The position numbers and the translations under genes are program-made. Source: Adiantum capillus-veneris (lineage: Eukaryota; Streptophyta; Polypodiopsida; Polypodiales; Pteridaceae). Taken from it: a stretch of 64,000 nucleotides of DNA. Positions 10,897 through 22,700 of this stretch are shown piece by piece (the stretch's first letter is position 1; every line of letters begins with the position of its first letter). The notes under the pieces were generated by a model. The model was not told where the DNA came from and did no database searches. It saw nothing but the letters and a program-made list of their open reading frames with translations. Where the stretch lies: positions 89,949,680-90,013,679 of the forward strand of contig CM043962.1 of NCBI GenBank assembly GCA_014529385.2, in the 5' to 3' direction.

Positions 10897-10932
10897 ATCT
10901 CCGTACACCTCTGGACCGAGGTGTACGGAGAT
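10897..10932. repeat. Perfect 15-bp stem hairpin
   Basis: The arms atctccgtacacctc (10897-10911) and gaggtgtacggagat (10918-10932) are exactly complementary around a 6-nt loop. They lie about 140 bp upstream of the transposase ATG. Confidence 0.9.
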
Positions 10933-10974
10933 TGGGAAAGACTAGAGAATACGAGGTAGTTTACATTGTGAGGA

Positions 10975-10975
<1 letters not shown>

Positions 10976-11023
<48 letters not shown>
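10976..11023. repeat. (TA)n microsatellite
   Basis: An uninterrupted TA run just upstream of the transposase start. It could overlap the promoter region; no separate TATA box can be picked out. Confidence 0.9.
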
Positions 11024-11029
<6 letters not shown>

Positions 11030-11071
11030 CAACATTCGTAATCATTGTAGATAGCAGCGTCATCAACTAAC

Positions 11072-14000
11072 ATGGAGGAAAAGATTGCATGCTCGTGCAC
11101 GCTCTGCAAGTATCAAATCCTGCGCAAGCGTAGGATATGTAATGAGCATGTGCACAAGTACGGAGAGTTTGCTAGAGAAACCGTACAGAATCTGCGATAT
11201 GACTCCTACGGAACGGGCATTGATTTCCGTGACATAGCACCTACATCTAAGAGAGAGAGAAAAAAGATTATGCGTGAAGGTCCGACCAATATAGAGCCAC
11301 GGATGGAAGCAGAAAAGGGCTTACAGACAGAAGACGATGGCATGGAGGAGATGCTGGATGCCTTCTTCCAGACAAGCGAGGAGAACGCGAACGAAGCAGC
11401 ACCAGAAGCCGTGCGCCTATCTCCTGAAGACATGTTGAGGAAGTTGGCACATCAACCAATCTATGAAGGCACCAAAATATCTGTGCTTCGTACTTGTCTG
11501 GCGTTTTTGAATCTTCAATCAGTGTACGGGTGGTCAGATGCAAGCGTCACTGCTTTGTTTAGGTACGTAATTTACAAAAGAGATTTTCCGATTGCAACGG
11601 TGATGTGCTCGGAGAGCTTTTTAATTTAATGTGGCTTAAATAGGTTATTGCGAGAGAAACTTCTCCCGGCTGGCAATGAAATGCCCCCCTCCAGGCCAGA
11701 CGCAAAGCAACTTCTCACCTCAGTTGGCTTGGACTACAACAAGATTCATGCATGTCCAAATGATTGCATTCTTTTTCGCAATGAATTTGCAGATTGTCTG
11801 TCGTGTCCTAAGTGCGGAGCAATGCTCTACAAACAAGATGCAGTTGGCGAGACAGCGCCAGCTAAAGTGTTGCGCAATTTCCCTATTATTCCTAGGATAA
11901 AAAGCATGTTTCGTTGTGGTTCCATTGCAAAGTTGATGCGGTGGCATTCTACGAATAGATCCACTGACGCAACATTTAGGGTGCCCGCTGATTCGAAGGC
12001 TTGGAGGCACATTGAAGATACCTGGCCACATTTTAAGAGTGAACCACGTAATTTGCGTTTGGGCATGGCAATGCATGGAGTCAATCCATTTGGCTTGAGA
12101 AGCTCGTCATGCATGGAGCACTTGGCCTGTGTGCCTTATCAATTACAACCTCCCGCCGTGGCTTGCTATCAAGAAGGGTCATTTGATTTTAAGCTTGATT
12201 GTACCTGGTAAGTTCAAGGCAAAAAAACATGGATGTTTATCTAGCTCCACTAGTTGAGGAGCTCCAAGAGTTATGGCATGGGATCGACATAGTAGATGCG
12301 GTTGAACCAGTAGGACAACAACATGCAAGGATCCATGGACTTCTTATGTGGACTATGCATGATTGGCCAGGATACAGAGAAGCTTCTGGTAATGGTTATT
12401 GATTTACAAAATTCTCGCTATTCGCAAGCCCTTTGCCTTGGCCTGATTCATGCTTTGATATATGTAGGACTAACAACTTCGGGATACAATGCATGTCCAA
12501 TTTGCGGGCAGTCTTTGGATGTGCGCTATTCTACCTCTCTTCGAAAGACAATTTATCAAGGCCACCACCGTTATCTTCCAGATGGCCATCACTTGCGCGA
12601 AGGCCAGCTTGGTCGCGTCGAATGTCGTCCTATGCATGTACAAGAGTGGCGTCGCCGATGGGAGCAACATGAGGGGCAACTTGTTCTAGGAATGAAATGT
12701 TTGTCCATTCTCCATACGTTGTTGTACTGGGGTGATCTACTAATTAACCATTTGCTGGATCCAATGCATATATTCAAGAATGTGGGAGAGCTCCTCTGGA
12801 AGACAATCATGGGAATGAAAGACAATCGAGCTTCACGAGATGATTTGCAGTCGGTTGGAAAGATACCAGAGCTGTGGCCTTTCACCAATGCAGCTGGTCA
12901 AACAAAACTTCCAAGAGCGCCATGGGTATTGCTAAAAAACGAAGAGCGACAAGTGAAAAGGGTGATTTCAGAGTTCACGCCAACAGGATATATGCGATGT
13001 CTCAAGACAGCATTCACCCGTGACGATCAATTGTAAAGGTTGAAATCGCACGACTGGCATAAGTTCTTGCAATTCATTCTTCCAATTGCGATCAAGGGAT
13101 GTTTAACGGAGGAAGTGCGGACCTGCATATACAAGATTTCAGAGCTAGTGCGGTGGATCTCTTCCAAGGAGATACGGGAGGAATCTATTGCAGTCGCAAG
13201 GGCTAACTCCATTGAGGTAGTTTGCATGATTGAGAAGTATCTACCCACGAGCTGCCTAACTATCCAAATACACTTGCTCGTCCATGTAGTAGATGAGGTT
13301 GCAGTGGCAGGTACAATCCATAGCCGTTGGATGTTCTTTCTAGAGAGGTTCATGAAAACACTTAAGGGTTTTGTTCACCAAAAAGCGCGTCCAGAGGGGA
13401 GCATGGCAGAAGGATGGCCGGTGCAAGAGTCTCTTGTATTGACGACCGAATTTCTATCCGTTTTTGACCCAGAAATGCCTCGACTGTGGAGCGATGAGGA
13501 GGATGCAAGACTGGTGGGAGAGGAGCCGCAAGGGCAAGGGGTGCTGAAGAAAATGAACCTGGCCATGCAAGAAAAGATCATGAAGTTCTGTATACTAAAT
13601 TCAGCGCCGATGCAAAAATGGCTTGAAAGGTACGAAGAAGAGAAAGAGAGACGCAATCTAGAGCGACAGGATTTCAAGCGAAGTCGAACGACTAGAGGCT
13701 TACCCTTGCCAGACTATCTCGCTCCTCTACCTGAATTCCCTACAATGGCATGGTTGGACAAGATGGTGAGAGCAGCTTGACAGATCGGAGAACCCATATC
13801 TCTAGAAGAGGAAGAGCTGGCTATTGGATGTGACTAGAAGTATCATACATACATGGCACTGTGGTCGCATGGAAAGCATTTCAGAACACAACAAATTGAT
13901 AGCAGAAGAAACATGTTTGACAGTGGGGTAATGGTTAGTTTCATGCAAAAGAGCAAGGCCAGTGCTAGAGACACGAATGAGAGCACTAGCAACCTGGATT

Positions 14001-14548
14001 ACTGTGGTCTGGTGTCCGATATCCTGAAAATAAGCTTCAGGCGGTTTGAGATGTTTTTGTTGGATGTGAAGTGGTTCAAGGTGATTACTTCTGTTCGCAA
14101 TGCAACGGTACGCAGAGATGGAAACAAACTTGTGCAAATAGATTCTACAAAGACTTGGACAGATGCGAGCAACACATTTGCTCTCCCCGAACATTGCGAG
14201 CAAGTGGTCTTTGTACCGGACCCTCGAGAGCGACAATGGTGGTTTGTGGTTCAGGTTGCTCCAAGAAATAAACAAGTATGTGAAGGGCAAGATCTCCTGG
14301 AGGAAAGTCAGTCAGACGACGTCCATACTACTGTGACATTAGATGAGATGGACGAAGGTATGGAAGAGGAAGCTGAAAGATATACGAGGGATGACGCAGA
14401 CGAGCCAGAATTGACACTTGTAGATGAAGATGCAATGGATGAAGACAATCTGTCAGAACGAGTTGGGGCAGAGTTATGTTTGCAATTAGAGATAGACGAT
14501 GATACGGTGCAAGATCTTATCGATGATGCCTCACTCGTCGAGGCCTAG
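11072..14548 (+). pseudogene. CACTA TNP2-type transposase gene (TNPD-like)
   Basis: This is the transposase of the element. Exon 1 (11072-11562) has CTLCKYQ and the segment YEGTKISVLRTCLAFLN. An in-frame intron (11563-11643, gtacgt to tag) leads to the TNP2 core: HACPNDCILFRNEFAD, then CPKCG. A second intron (12389-12467) restores the frame into TSGYNACPICGQ. LLDPMHIFKNVGELL then follows, next a DUF4218-like block (13040-13480: SHDWHKFLQFILP, IHSRWMFFLERFM) and a DUF4216-like block (14060-14270, WFKVITSVRNATV). Defects: a frameshift near 12109 (an extra tgca), another in the A-run near 12225, TAA at 13034 and TGA at 13778. The first catalytic Asp expected in the DGFNPFG motif is His (AMHGVNPFG). 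Confidence 0.85.
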
Positions 14549-14655
14549 GCATGTAAGTGTTTGTGTGAAGACTTTGATTTAAAATTAAGCTTAAAGTTAA
14601 TTTAAACAACTGTGTTCTAACGCTTTATTTTACTTTCTTTGTGCAGGACTTTAGT

Positions 14656-15779
14656 ATGGCAGACGAGATTCCAGATCCCGCTTCCATGAGTACAGATGCA
14701 TTCATGGGCTTCGTTACACGGATGAGGCCTGCTCAGATGGCACAGGCTTCTCAGTACTGGGTAGCCAGACGCACGGGTACTACACCTCCGGGCTTCACAC
14801 TCGAGGGACCGACGCCTAGGGGGGGAACGCCTTATGGGTAGCATGCCTATGGGTACGACGCCTTCTTCTCCCATCACGGCCGCTTCCACAGTGGGGCAGA
14901 GTCAGGTACGTCCTCATCTCCGCAGCACAGGCGCACTCGCCGATCTCGGAGATCGTCAGGTGGAGGTGGTGGTTGCTGTGGAGGAGGGTCCAGAGATGCT
15001 TCGACCCCTCCTCGCTCACGACCCCCGTCTTACCCAGGCACACCTCTCGACACACCTCTTGGCACACCTAGGACACCTTGGGGGGCACACAATCCTAGTG
15101 CTTGCAAGCTCTATATTGTACGGGGAGATGGTTCTGTTGACATTGATAGAGTTGGGACTGAGATGCGACAGCGGATTCGCCAGCTCGTGGAGCTGCAGTT
15201 TTTGACCAGCATTTTGACGTCTTGGAATCAGCAAGAAAAGGAAAAAGTCACTTACATAGTGTAGAACATCCTCAGAGAGTACCAGCCTGCTCCAGGTTCT
15301 TCCGTTGTTTCGGCGCGGTGGATCAAGGGTGTTGCACGGGACACCATCAAACATCGACGAGATGCAGCTCGGAAGGCTTTCAGGACCGGCTCGCTGAAGC
15401 CTTCGGGCATCCCACACGAGACGTGGCTGCAGATCAGGGAGGATGAGCGGACAGCGGCCACGCGGTTCAGACAGCAACGTGAGGCCGCGTAGGTACGACA
15501 GATGACTAGGGGGACATCTCATCTTGGCAGCGGAGGCTTCGACACCTTTCGCTATGAGTTTGTGAGTTTCTAATCCAATCTTAACTATGGCGTTTTTTAA
15601 AACGCGATGAATCATGTATTCTTATTACTTTGATTTTTGTATAAACGCAGAATCTTGCGATGCATCGAGCTCCATCACGCGAGGAGTCAGATGGATATCG
15701 CAGAGGTATCTATGAAGTACTGAATGATCTTGAAGCTTCAGGAGAGCTTGTAGACTGGGAGGCCTTACAGTCTCGCTGA
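14656..15779 (+). pseudogene. CACTA second gene (TNPA/Transposase_24-like)
   Basis: The gene starts at ATG 14656 directly after an intron acceptor (tttgtgcag, 14646); the matching donor gtaagt is at 14553, just past the stop of the transposase ORF. The protein begins MADEIPDPASMSTDAFMGF, then has a Pro/Thr/Gly-rich region (frameshifted near 14830), TPRTPWGAH, and near 15300-15480 RWIKGVARDTIKHRRDA and HETWLQIREDE, similar in pattern to plant Transposase_24 proteins. An in-frame intron (about 15559-15652) precedes the last exon NLAMHRAPSREESDGY, ending at 15779. In-frame TAGs occur at about 15260 and 15490. By analogy it would bind the subterminal repeats. A minus-strand copy lies at 6916-7460. 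Confidence 0.65.
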
Positions 15780-15959
15780 TCGCTTGAGGTGAGACGTTAA
15801 TATGTGTGAGTTGATTTAATTAAGTCAGTATATGTGAAGTAATATCAATACTAATTTTGTGAGTTGTCCTATGTGCAGGTTGCGACGCTTAGTCATTAGT
15901 GGACCAGATTTCATCTATATGCTTTGTGAGACACAGACACGCTTCTGTGTCTCTTTTTT

Positions 15960-16250
15960 GTACAAACAGTTAGTGTTCAGACAACTATTGTTTCCCTTAT
16001 GGTTATGATTATTGTCATTGTCATTGTATAGACAGTTATTGTTTCTTTTTTTGGTTATGCTTATGGTTATTGTTAATTTTGTTTATGGTTATGGTTATCT
16101 GCATTATGGTTTTGATCAAAGTGATTATAGCCGGTTATGGTTTTAAGTTATGGTTAAGCTTTTAAGTTATGGTTATGGTTCGTTATGGTTATGCTTTTAA
16201 GTTATGGCTATGCTTTTTAGTTGGTACAGTTTTCTTTCATTGGCCTTAAA
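15960..16250. repeat. TTATGG-type short repeats
   Basis: Many degenerate repeats of (g)gttatggttatg, attgtcattg and ttaagttatgg occupy the 3' non-coding part of the CACTA element. They are not the plant telomere repeat TTTAGGG. They may be part of the 3' subterminal array. Confidence 0.7.
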
Positions 16251-16496
16251 TCTCATGTGAGATCCTACATGGATAGCATGTAGGAGGCGTATACATGATA
16301 TGGTTTTTTTATAAAAGTTTATGTAAAAACAAAGGTAACTCTGCCGAAATTTCTGCGCACGGGAGCATGGTTGATATTTTGGTGTTGCTCGCTTTCTTGG
16401 ACAGAGGGCAGGAAGTCTGGTTGTGGCTGTGTCCATCTTTTAACTGGGCACAAGCCAGGCTACCTGCCCTCTACCCAAGAAAAAAAGTTTCTGCTA

Positions 16497-16638
16497 TGGT
16501 CATCGCTATATGCGTCGCTATGCACGTCGCTATCAGCGTCGCTAATAGCGACTGGTTTCACAGCGACGCGTATAGCGACGCTCATAGCGGTGGGAAGCAT
16601 CGATATATGCGTCGATAACACCTTCTTTTTTGGTAGTG
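16497..16638 (+). repeat. CACTA right terminus and subterminal repeats
   Basis: A series of gtcgctat, gcgtcgct, cagcgacgcgtatagcgacgc and catcgatatatgcg motifs ends at ggtagtg (complement CACTACC). It mirrors the left terminus. The following act (16639-16641) is the target duplication. Confidence 0.9.
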
Positions 16639-16641
16639 ACT

Positions 16642-17170
16642 ACAGACGTTGACATTGTGGTGTGGCACTATCGGCTTGGGCATATGAGTGCCAAAGGAAT
16701 GCAAATCCTTCAAACAAAGAAGGTTCTACCAGGTTTGAAAGAAGTGGACTTAGAGTTTTGTGAAGATTGTGTTTATGGTAAACAAAAGAGGGTAAAATTT
16801 CAAAAATCAGGAAATAAAAGAAAAAATAAAAAACTTGAGCTGGTTCATTCTGATGTTTGGGGTCCTGCAAGTACACCATCACTTGGTGGCTCATTGTGCT
16901 ATGTAACATTCATAGACGATGGGACTAGAAAAACATGGGTTTATGTCATGAAGAATAAATCCGATGTATTTTCCATATTTCAAAGGTGGAAAGCCTTTGT
17001 GGAGAATGAAACATGTACCAAGGTTAAATGCCTCAGGTCCGACAATGGAGGCGAATATTGCATCCAAGCTTTTGTGCTAGCAATGGCCTTCGACAAAGGA
17101 CAACCCCAAGGACACCTTAACAAAATGGGATTTCAGAAAGGATGAACAGGACAATCTTGGAGTGAGCACG
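16642..17170 (+). pseudogene. Copia integrase, 3' part of split gene
   Basis: This is the continuation of the copia polyprotein after the CACTA insertion. It shows the HHCC zinc finger (WHYRLGHMSAKGM, then CEDCVYGKQ), followed by the catalytic core with DVWGP (first Asp) and LRSDNGGEY (second Asp). After GGEY the frame degenerates and ends at 17145, so the region expected to hold the catalytic Glu is missing or scrambled. The downstream frame resumes at 17188 with YLINRSPSTTL. Confidence 0.85.
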
Positions 17171-17187
17171 AAGCTGTAAGTACGTCT

Positions 17188-19236
17188 GTGTACTTAATCA
17201 ATCGGTCACCCTCAACGACATTGGATGGGGGAGTTACAGAAGAGGCATGGACAGGTAAATCAGTGAAATATGCATTTATCAAAGTGTTTGGGTGTGAGGA
17301 TTTCATGCACATAGATAGAATCCTAAGATCAAAGCTAGATGCAAAGTCTAAAAAGTGTTTCTTCATTGGCTATGGAGAAAGTGACTTTGGATATCACCTA
17401 TGGAATCTTGAAGATGGTGAAATCTTAAGGAGTAGGGATGTAATTTTTAACGAACAAAACATGTACAAAGATTACTTGGAAAGAAAGAAAAAAAAAGAAA
17501 TAGGTGATGAGTACATGGAGCTTGAGGACGGTGAAGACTCAAGGACTGCAAACGGTGACAATGTGCAGCAACATCAACCAAATGAGGAGCCTCAACCTAT
17601 TCCCCGAAGATCTAGAAGAGCAAGTAGACCTTCAGAAAGGTTTGTTCCTTCCTTCAACCATATCTTGATCTCAGATTCTGGAGAGCCGGAATCATACGAA
17701 GAAGCTATGCAACATGAATCCAAAGAAGAATGGATGAAGAGAATGCAAGTGGAGATGGACTCACTACATTGCAACCAAACATGGGAATTGGTTGAGTTGC
17801 CTAAAGGTAAGAGGGCACTTCAAAACAAATGGGTGTACAAGCTGAAGGAAGAAGAAAGCAGGAAAAAAAGGTACAAGTCTAAGCTTGTGGTAAAAGGGTT
17901 TTCTCAAAAGAAAGGTATTGACTTCAATGAAATATTTTCTCCTGTTGTAAAAATGAACTCAATTAGGCTTGTCTTAAGCCTTGTGGATGCTCATGATTTA
18001 AATCTTGAGCAAATGGATGTAAATATGCCATTCCCTCACGGTGACTTAGAGGAAGAAATCTACATGCTTCAACCAAAGGGGTATGAAGTAAAAGGTAAGG
18101 AGAAAATGGTTTGCAGATTAAAGAAGAGCTTGTATGGTTTAAAGCAAGCATCAAGACAATGGTACTTGAAGTTTGATCAATGGATGTTGGATCATGGATT
18201 CACAAGATGCAACTCAGATCACTGCGTCTACACGAAGAATTTGGGAGATGGGAAATTCATCATCCTAATGTTGTATATTGATGACATGTTGATTGCAACT
18301 GCTAGCATGCAGGACATCAAAGACCTAAAAGAGGAGCTATCTAAATCTTTTTCAATGAAAGATTTAGGTGCTGCAAAGAGGATACTTGGTATGAAAATAT
18401 CAAGGGACAGGACGAAGAAGACAATAAAGCTATCTGAAGAGGATTACATCAAGAAGGTACTAGAAAGGTTTGCAATGCAAAATGCAAAACCGGTTTCTAC
18501 ACCTTTGGTTGGTCACTTTAAACTAACGAAGGATATGTGTCCAAATACACAAGAGGAGATAGCCTATATGTCTAAAGTTCCATATGTTGCGGCGGTAGGT
18601 TCTCTAATGTATGCTATGGTCTGGACAAGGCCAGACATTGCACATGCAGTGGGAGTTGTGAGTAGGTTCATGGACAACCCAAGTAAAGAGCATTGGAAAG
18701 CTGTGAAGTGGATACTTAGGTATCTAAAAGGGACAACAACAAATGCTTTGTATTTTGGAGGAACTGATATTTTTCTTCAAGGGTATGCTGATGCAGATAC
18801 GGCAGGTGATAAAGATACTCGAAGGAGCACTACGGGCTATGTATTCACAGTTGGAGGCACAGAAATAAGTTGGGCTTCAAAGTTGCAAAAAGTGGTCTCA
18901 CTTTCTACCACGGAAGCAGAGTATGTAGCAATGACGGAGGCAAGCAAAGAAATTATGTGGCTTCACAGATTCTTAGAAGAGCTTGGATTCAAATAAGACA
19001 ATTGTGTCTGGTACAGTGATAGCCAAAGCGCGATTCATCTTGTGAAGAACTCAGCCTTTCATTCAAGGAAAAAGCACATTGAGGTGAGATATCACTTCAT
19101 ATGCACTCTTTTGGAAGAGGGACAGCTAAAGCTAGGAAAGGTGCATACAAGTGAAAATCCTGCAGACATGTTTACAAAGGTGGTCAACAAGGAGAAGTTG
19201 AGCTTTTGCTCATCTTCAATCGGCATTCAAGGATAA
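17188..19236 (+). pseudogene. Copia integrase end, reverse transcriptase and RNase H
   Basis: A 602-codon open frame starts with the integrase C-terminal block (INRSPSTTLDGGVTEEAW, FGCEDF, FFIGYGESDFGYHLW). The copia reverse transcriptase follows: WVYKLKEEES, KLVVKGFSQKKGIDFNEIFS, KSLYGLKQASRQWY and the catalytic LYIDDMLIA near residue 365. RNase H is recognisable by ADADTAGDKDTRRSTTGYV, SLSTTEAEYVA and, after an in-frame TAA at 18994-18996, WYSDSQSAIHLVKN and ENPADMFTK. The normal FLHGDL motif reads FPHGDL. The reverse transcriptase itself is unbroken, so decay is modest. Confidence 0.92.
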
Positions 19237-19296
19237 GAAGCCAGGATGGAAAGCAGTCACAGGTTTAATTTGGAGATCAATCTCCAAGTGGGAGAT

Positions 19297-19981
19297 TGTT
19301 AAGTATGGAGCCTGATTTACCCCTTGTAATTTTCTGTGGTAAAAGCGCGCATTTGTAAGGCCCCCATTATGAGGAGAAGCCATCGTGCGTGAAGGAAAAT
19401 CACTCGCTAGAATATTCCTTTTCGCCGAAATATTATGGCCGAACGACGGCCGGAAGGTGGTCGAAAATCGACTGGTCGGTTGGCCAGTGGCCGGTAGTCA
19501 ATGGCCGGTGGGCCGGTGGTCGAAAGTCAATGGCCGGTGGCCGGTGGCCGAATTCAAAAGCGGATTTGTCTACACAAGGGCGGCCACACATGGGCGGATT
19601 GGAGGGTCCGATTTGGACTTATTCACACAAGGACGGCTACACATGGCTACCTCTCATGAGAGAGGGCAGCCCTTTTGGCCTATAAAAGGAGGCCATTTCT
19701 ACACACATTTCATAGTGCGAATTTGATGCAACAAGGTGGGTGTGAGGTGGTGAGAGTGAAGCAAGGCGAGAGCTCCAAAAGGGTATAATCCCTTTGTAAA
19801 CTACTTCTTGTTTTGAAGTACTAAATCCATTGAGTGGATGCTTTCCTGTGGATATAGCCCACATTGGGTGAACCACGTATATCGTCTGTACTCTCTATCT
19901 CTCTCCACTCTATAATCTCGTGTATGTAAATTTGTCTCTCTCTACTCAATTATCTATTTAGGTACCTTTTATTTCCTAACA
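19297..19981 (+). repeat. Copia 3' LTR
   Basis: It starts TGTTAAGTATGG directly after the polypurine stretch caagtgggagat and ends TTTCCTAACA (TGTTA/TAACA inverted ends), 685 bp long. Its 5' partner is absent from the window. A (GGCCGGTGG)-type repeat occurs at 19480-19555. Confidence 0.85.
19681..19688 (+). promoter_or_regulatory. TATA box in copia LTR
   Basis: TATAAAAG lies in the middle of the LTR, the expected position of the U3 promoter of a copia element. Confidence 0.6.
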
Positions 19982-20479
19982 TTGAGGAGATCCTTGTTTG
20001 GAAGGTGATGTAGTTTCAACCTTTGCAATGTCCACTTTGTATCGACTATCATGTTATTTTGAGCAATGCGGCCGTATGGAAGGTTGAATGTGATGTGTGT
20101 GTATTGGCAATAGACATTCAACTGCACGACGAGTACCATTTTTTATTTTTAACACTGAGAACGCAGTTAATGGATACACTAAAAATCGCGCGCTACCGTG
20201 GGAATGGCACGTTCCCTTGTATTATAAACATTGGGGAGGATTGTGCAAACTCTTGCGTGCAAGGAGACTTGCATGTTTGTTTTTTGGAAACATAAAAATG
20301 GAACAACAAACATATAACATTATTGACGTCTTGTATGATTACGAACATTGAGCTTGACAAAACTCTAATCCTCCCTGTGGTTTTTTGTGAGGTACACCTC
20401 TGAAGCACCATAATCGATATTTCAAACACACTCTTAGGTAAACCAATCTAATACACTTTGATGAAAACTCTCTCTCATT

Positions 20480-20521
<42 letters not shown>

Positions 20522-22178
20522 ATATTCTTCATTTTGATGTCTCTCCTCCTAGTTAACAAATATCTTAGATATAATTAATAGCATCAAATAGTAGAACTTG
20601 TTGATTTTTTTTTCATTTGAGAAGTGTTGAAATGGCGTATATAGTTTTCTAGTACTTTGCTCAATCCTAGCTAGTATCCACTAGTTTGTTCAATCTCATG
20701 TCTATGTGAATGCAGCTAATGAAGCACTCTAGTTCCATATACGTATGAAACATGGCAAGAACCTGGGAAAAATCCGGTTGAGTTTCCCTTATAAACTGAG
20801 TGAAAACTCAAAAAATCTCACGAATACTACATATAAACATACATACACTCAGCGTCTCAGTAAAAAGATCCACAAATGGTATACAGAGAATGCCAAAACC
20901 CTTGCAAAACAAGCTCACTCCTGAATGAGCTGCTCTATGGACCTATACCTGTCCAAAAAAATCTATAAACCTATGAACCTTCTACCTACGAGCTATACCT
21001 AGCTTAGGTTGTATCTGCAAATGAGTACATAGCATAAGATAACACAAAATTGTACTAAAATTGCTCTCTAGAATGCCCCACACAATCATACATGAGCACT
21101 ATTTGTAATGCACAAAGAATCTGCAACCTGTGAACAAAATGGTCAAAAAATTGAAAAAACACATCGATAAAAAACCAAGCACAAAGCACGACCAACTACT
21201 TGAGGTCAAAATCGTTGTTCGAGAGCCACTCTCGAGGGAAAAACTACTCCAAAATGGACCGTCGGAGCAGGTATGCATTGGTATGTGCTGTTGAAGCTGG
21301 AAATTGGGAAATCGTCAAAGCCGAAATGCCATTGAGGGTGGGGGCAAGGGGCTGCCAAGGAGAAATTGTGGTAGAGCTAAGCAGCTCCGGATGCAGGCTA
21401 GAGGAGAGCTGATACCGCTCTCACTCGTGTGTCTCTTGCTATGTCGAGGGCGATTATCTGGGGTGCCAGGGAATGTTTGTAAGAGAAAATTTGCTTTGGA
21501 ATAGAATGTGGGAGGGGAGTCGCTGGCGAAGCTACATTGGAGGAGAATCAAAAACGCTCTTGCTATGTCAAAGTCGAGAAAAAACTTGATCAATGTCTCC
21601 TTCTGTTGCCGAACAAAAGCGATCGCCGAAATTGTAGCCACCAATGATCAAAGCCAAGGCCGATGTCGTCTACCAGAAAGCCGGGTTAAAGCTGTCGAAG
21701 TCACTCTCAAGAGAAGCGTCTGGGAGAATTGCTCTCAATCGGGAAAAGAACCATTGATGCTAAAAAACCGCACACAAAAGATGCATTTGTGCATGCACGC
21801 TAAAGTCGGGAAAAAGATGTCACGGAAGCTGGATGTTGATGCATGAAGCTGTGAGAGCGAGATTGGGTGTGTGATGTACTAGAGAGAATCTCTTTCTCTT
21901 GTTTTGATTGATGTCGAGCTGATCCCCCTATCATCAAAATTTGTGCACACACACATGCATAAACCAATTTTGTTTTTTGGGCTTCCCAGTCTCGCCCTCA
22001 AGAATGCACTTGTCTTGTCTGTGTTGGGCGTATCCTACAGATCAATGCGCTCCAAAAGATTGCTTCCATTTGATTAAAACTCACAAATATTTGTTTGTCG
22101 AGTGTGTGTGAACCCACCCTTATCCACAATTTTCTTTTAAAACAATGTGCTGTTTGTAGAATCCTGAAAATTGCTGAC

Positions 22179-22235
<57 letters not shown>

Positions 22236-22700
22236 ATGATGTGCCTTTGATTTCTCCTTGATTCTTTGAGCTTCCCAAGTCAATCTAGTTGCTTGCTTCC
22301 CTCTCTCTAGCATTGCAGATCAACCGCCCAATTTTCAGCTTTGTTGAATCATGAGCTCATTGGGTTTTTCTCAATTTGCTGTTGTGACTTCTAGGTCCCT
22401 TCTTTGATTGTGTGTGTGTGTGTGTGTGTGCACGTGCACGCGTTGATAGAACGCTTTTGGCGTGTACAAAGTAGCGTTTATATGCATGGTCATATGTACA
22501 AAAAGATGTAAATACATGCATTTGTGAGCTTTGCAGAGTGGTTTCAAGTTCGGAAAAAGGTGCAACGTGTGCACATTGTAAATATGCGTGCTTGCGTGTC
22601 GGGAGTCGAGCATACGTACATGCCTGGATAGGGTATCGGGGTCTTGGATATGGTTCTAGGTGGCTTATTTTGGCTCTATATAATGTGTTTGAGCTTTCTA
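19982..22700. other. Intergenic region with SSRs, no recognised gene
   Basis: ORFs up to 112 codons exist (for example 20023-20295 and 21508-21846), but none has a domain I recognise and none is supported by splice structure. Short simple repeats: (CT)n/(CTAT)n/(TA)n at about 20467-20525, (GA)n at 22180-22234 and (TG)n at about 22409-22431. Confidence 0.45.

Larger units (their letters stand above)
8974..16638 (+). mobile_element. CACTA (En/Spm) DNA transposon, 7665 bp
   Basis: The left end is CACTACAACACAACATGG and the right end is ccttcttttttggtagtg, i.e. CACTACC on the complement, with TATCGACG shortly inside both ends. A 3-bp target duplication, act, flanks it (8971-8973 and 16639-16641), the size expected for CACTA elements. 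Subterminal repeats of GCGTATATCGACG / GCGACGCGTATAGC type occur at both ends. Inside are a TNP2-type transposase gene (11072-14548) and a second gene (14656-15779). Stops, a frameshift-causing insertion and a changed catalytic residue suggest it is inactive. Confidence 0.93.
8398..19981 (+). mobile_element. Ty1/copia retrotransposon, 5'-truncated, split by CACTA
   Basis: The plus-strand order is Gag zinc knuckle, aspartic protease, integrase, reverse transcriptase, RNase H and a 3' LTR (19297-19981), which is the copia order. The 5' LTR, primer site and most of Gag are missing; the left end is fused to a foreign LTR at about 8400. A CACTA element (8974-16638) interrupts the region just before the integrase zinc finger. 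Stops and a frameshift in integrase and RNase H make it non-functional. Confidence 0.9.

Noticed and set aside
16000-16230. TTATGG repeats as an interstitial telomere
   Set aside because: The plant telomere unit TTTAGGG is not present; the repeats are degenerate and lie inside the CACTA 3' region.
21395-21420. Possible minus-strand copia primer site (cggtatcag) near 21410
   Set aside because: No LTR end with CA precedes it and no gag follows; the match is too short.
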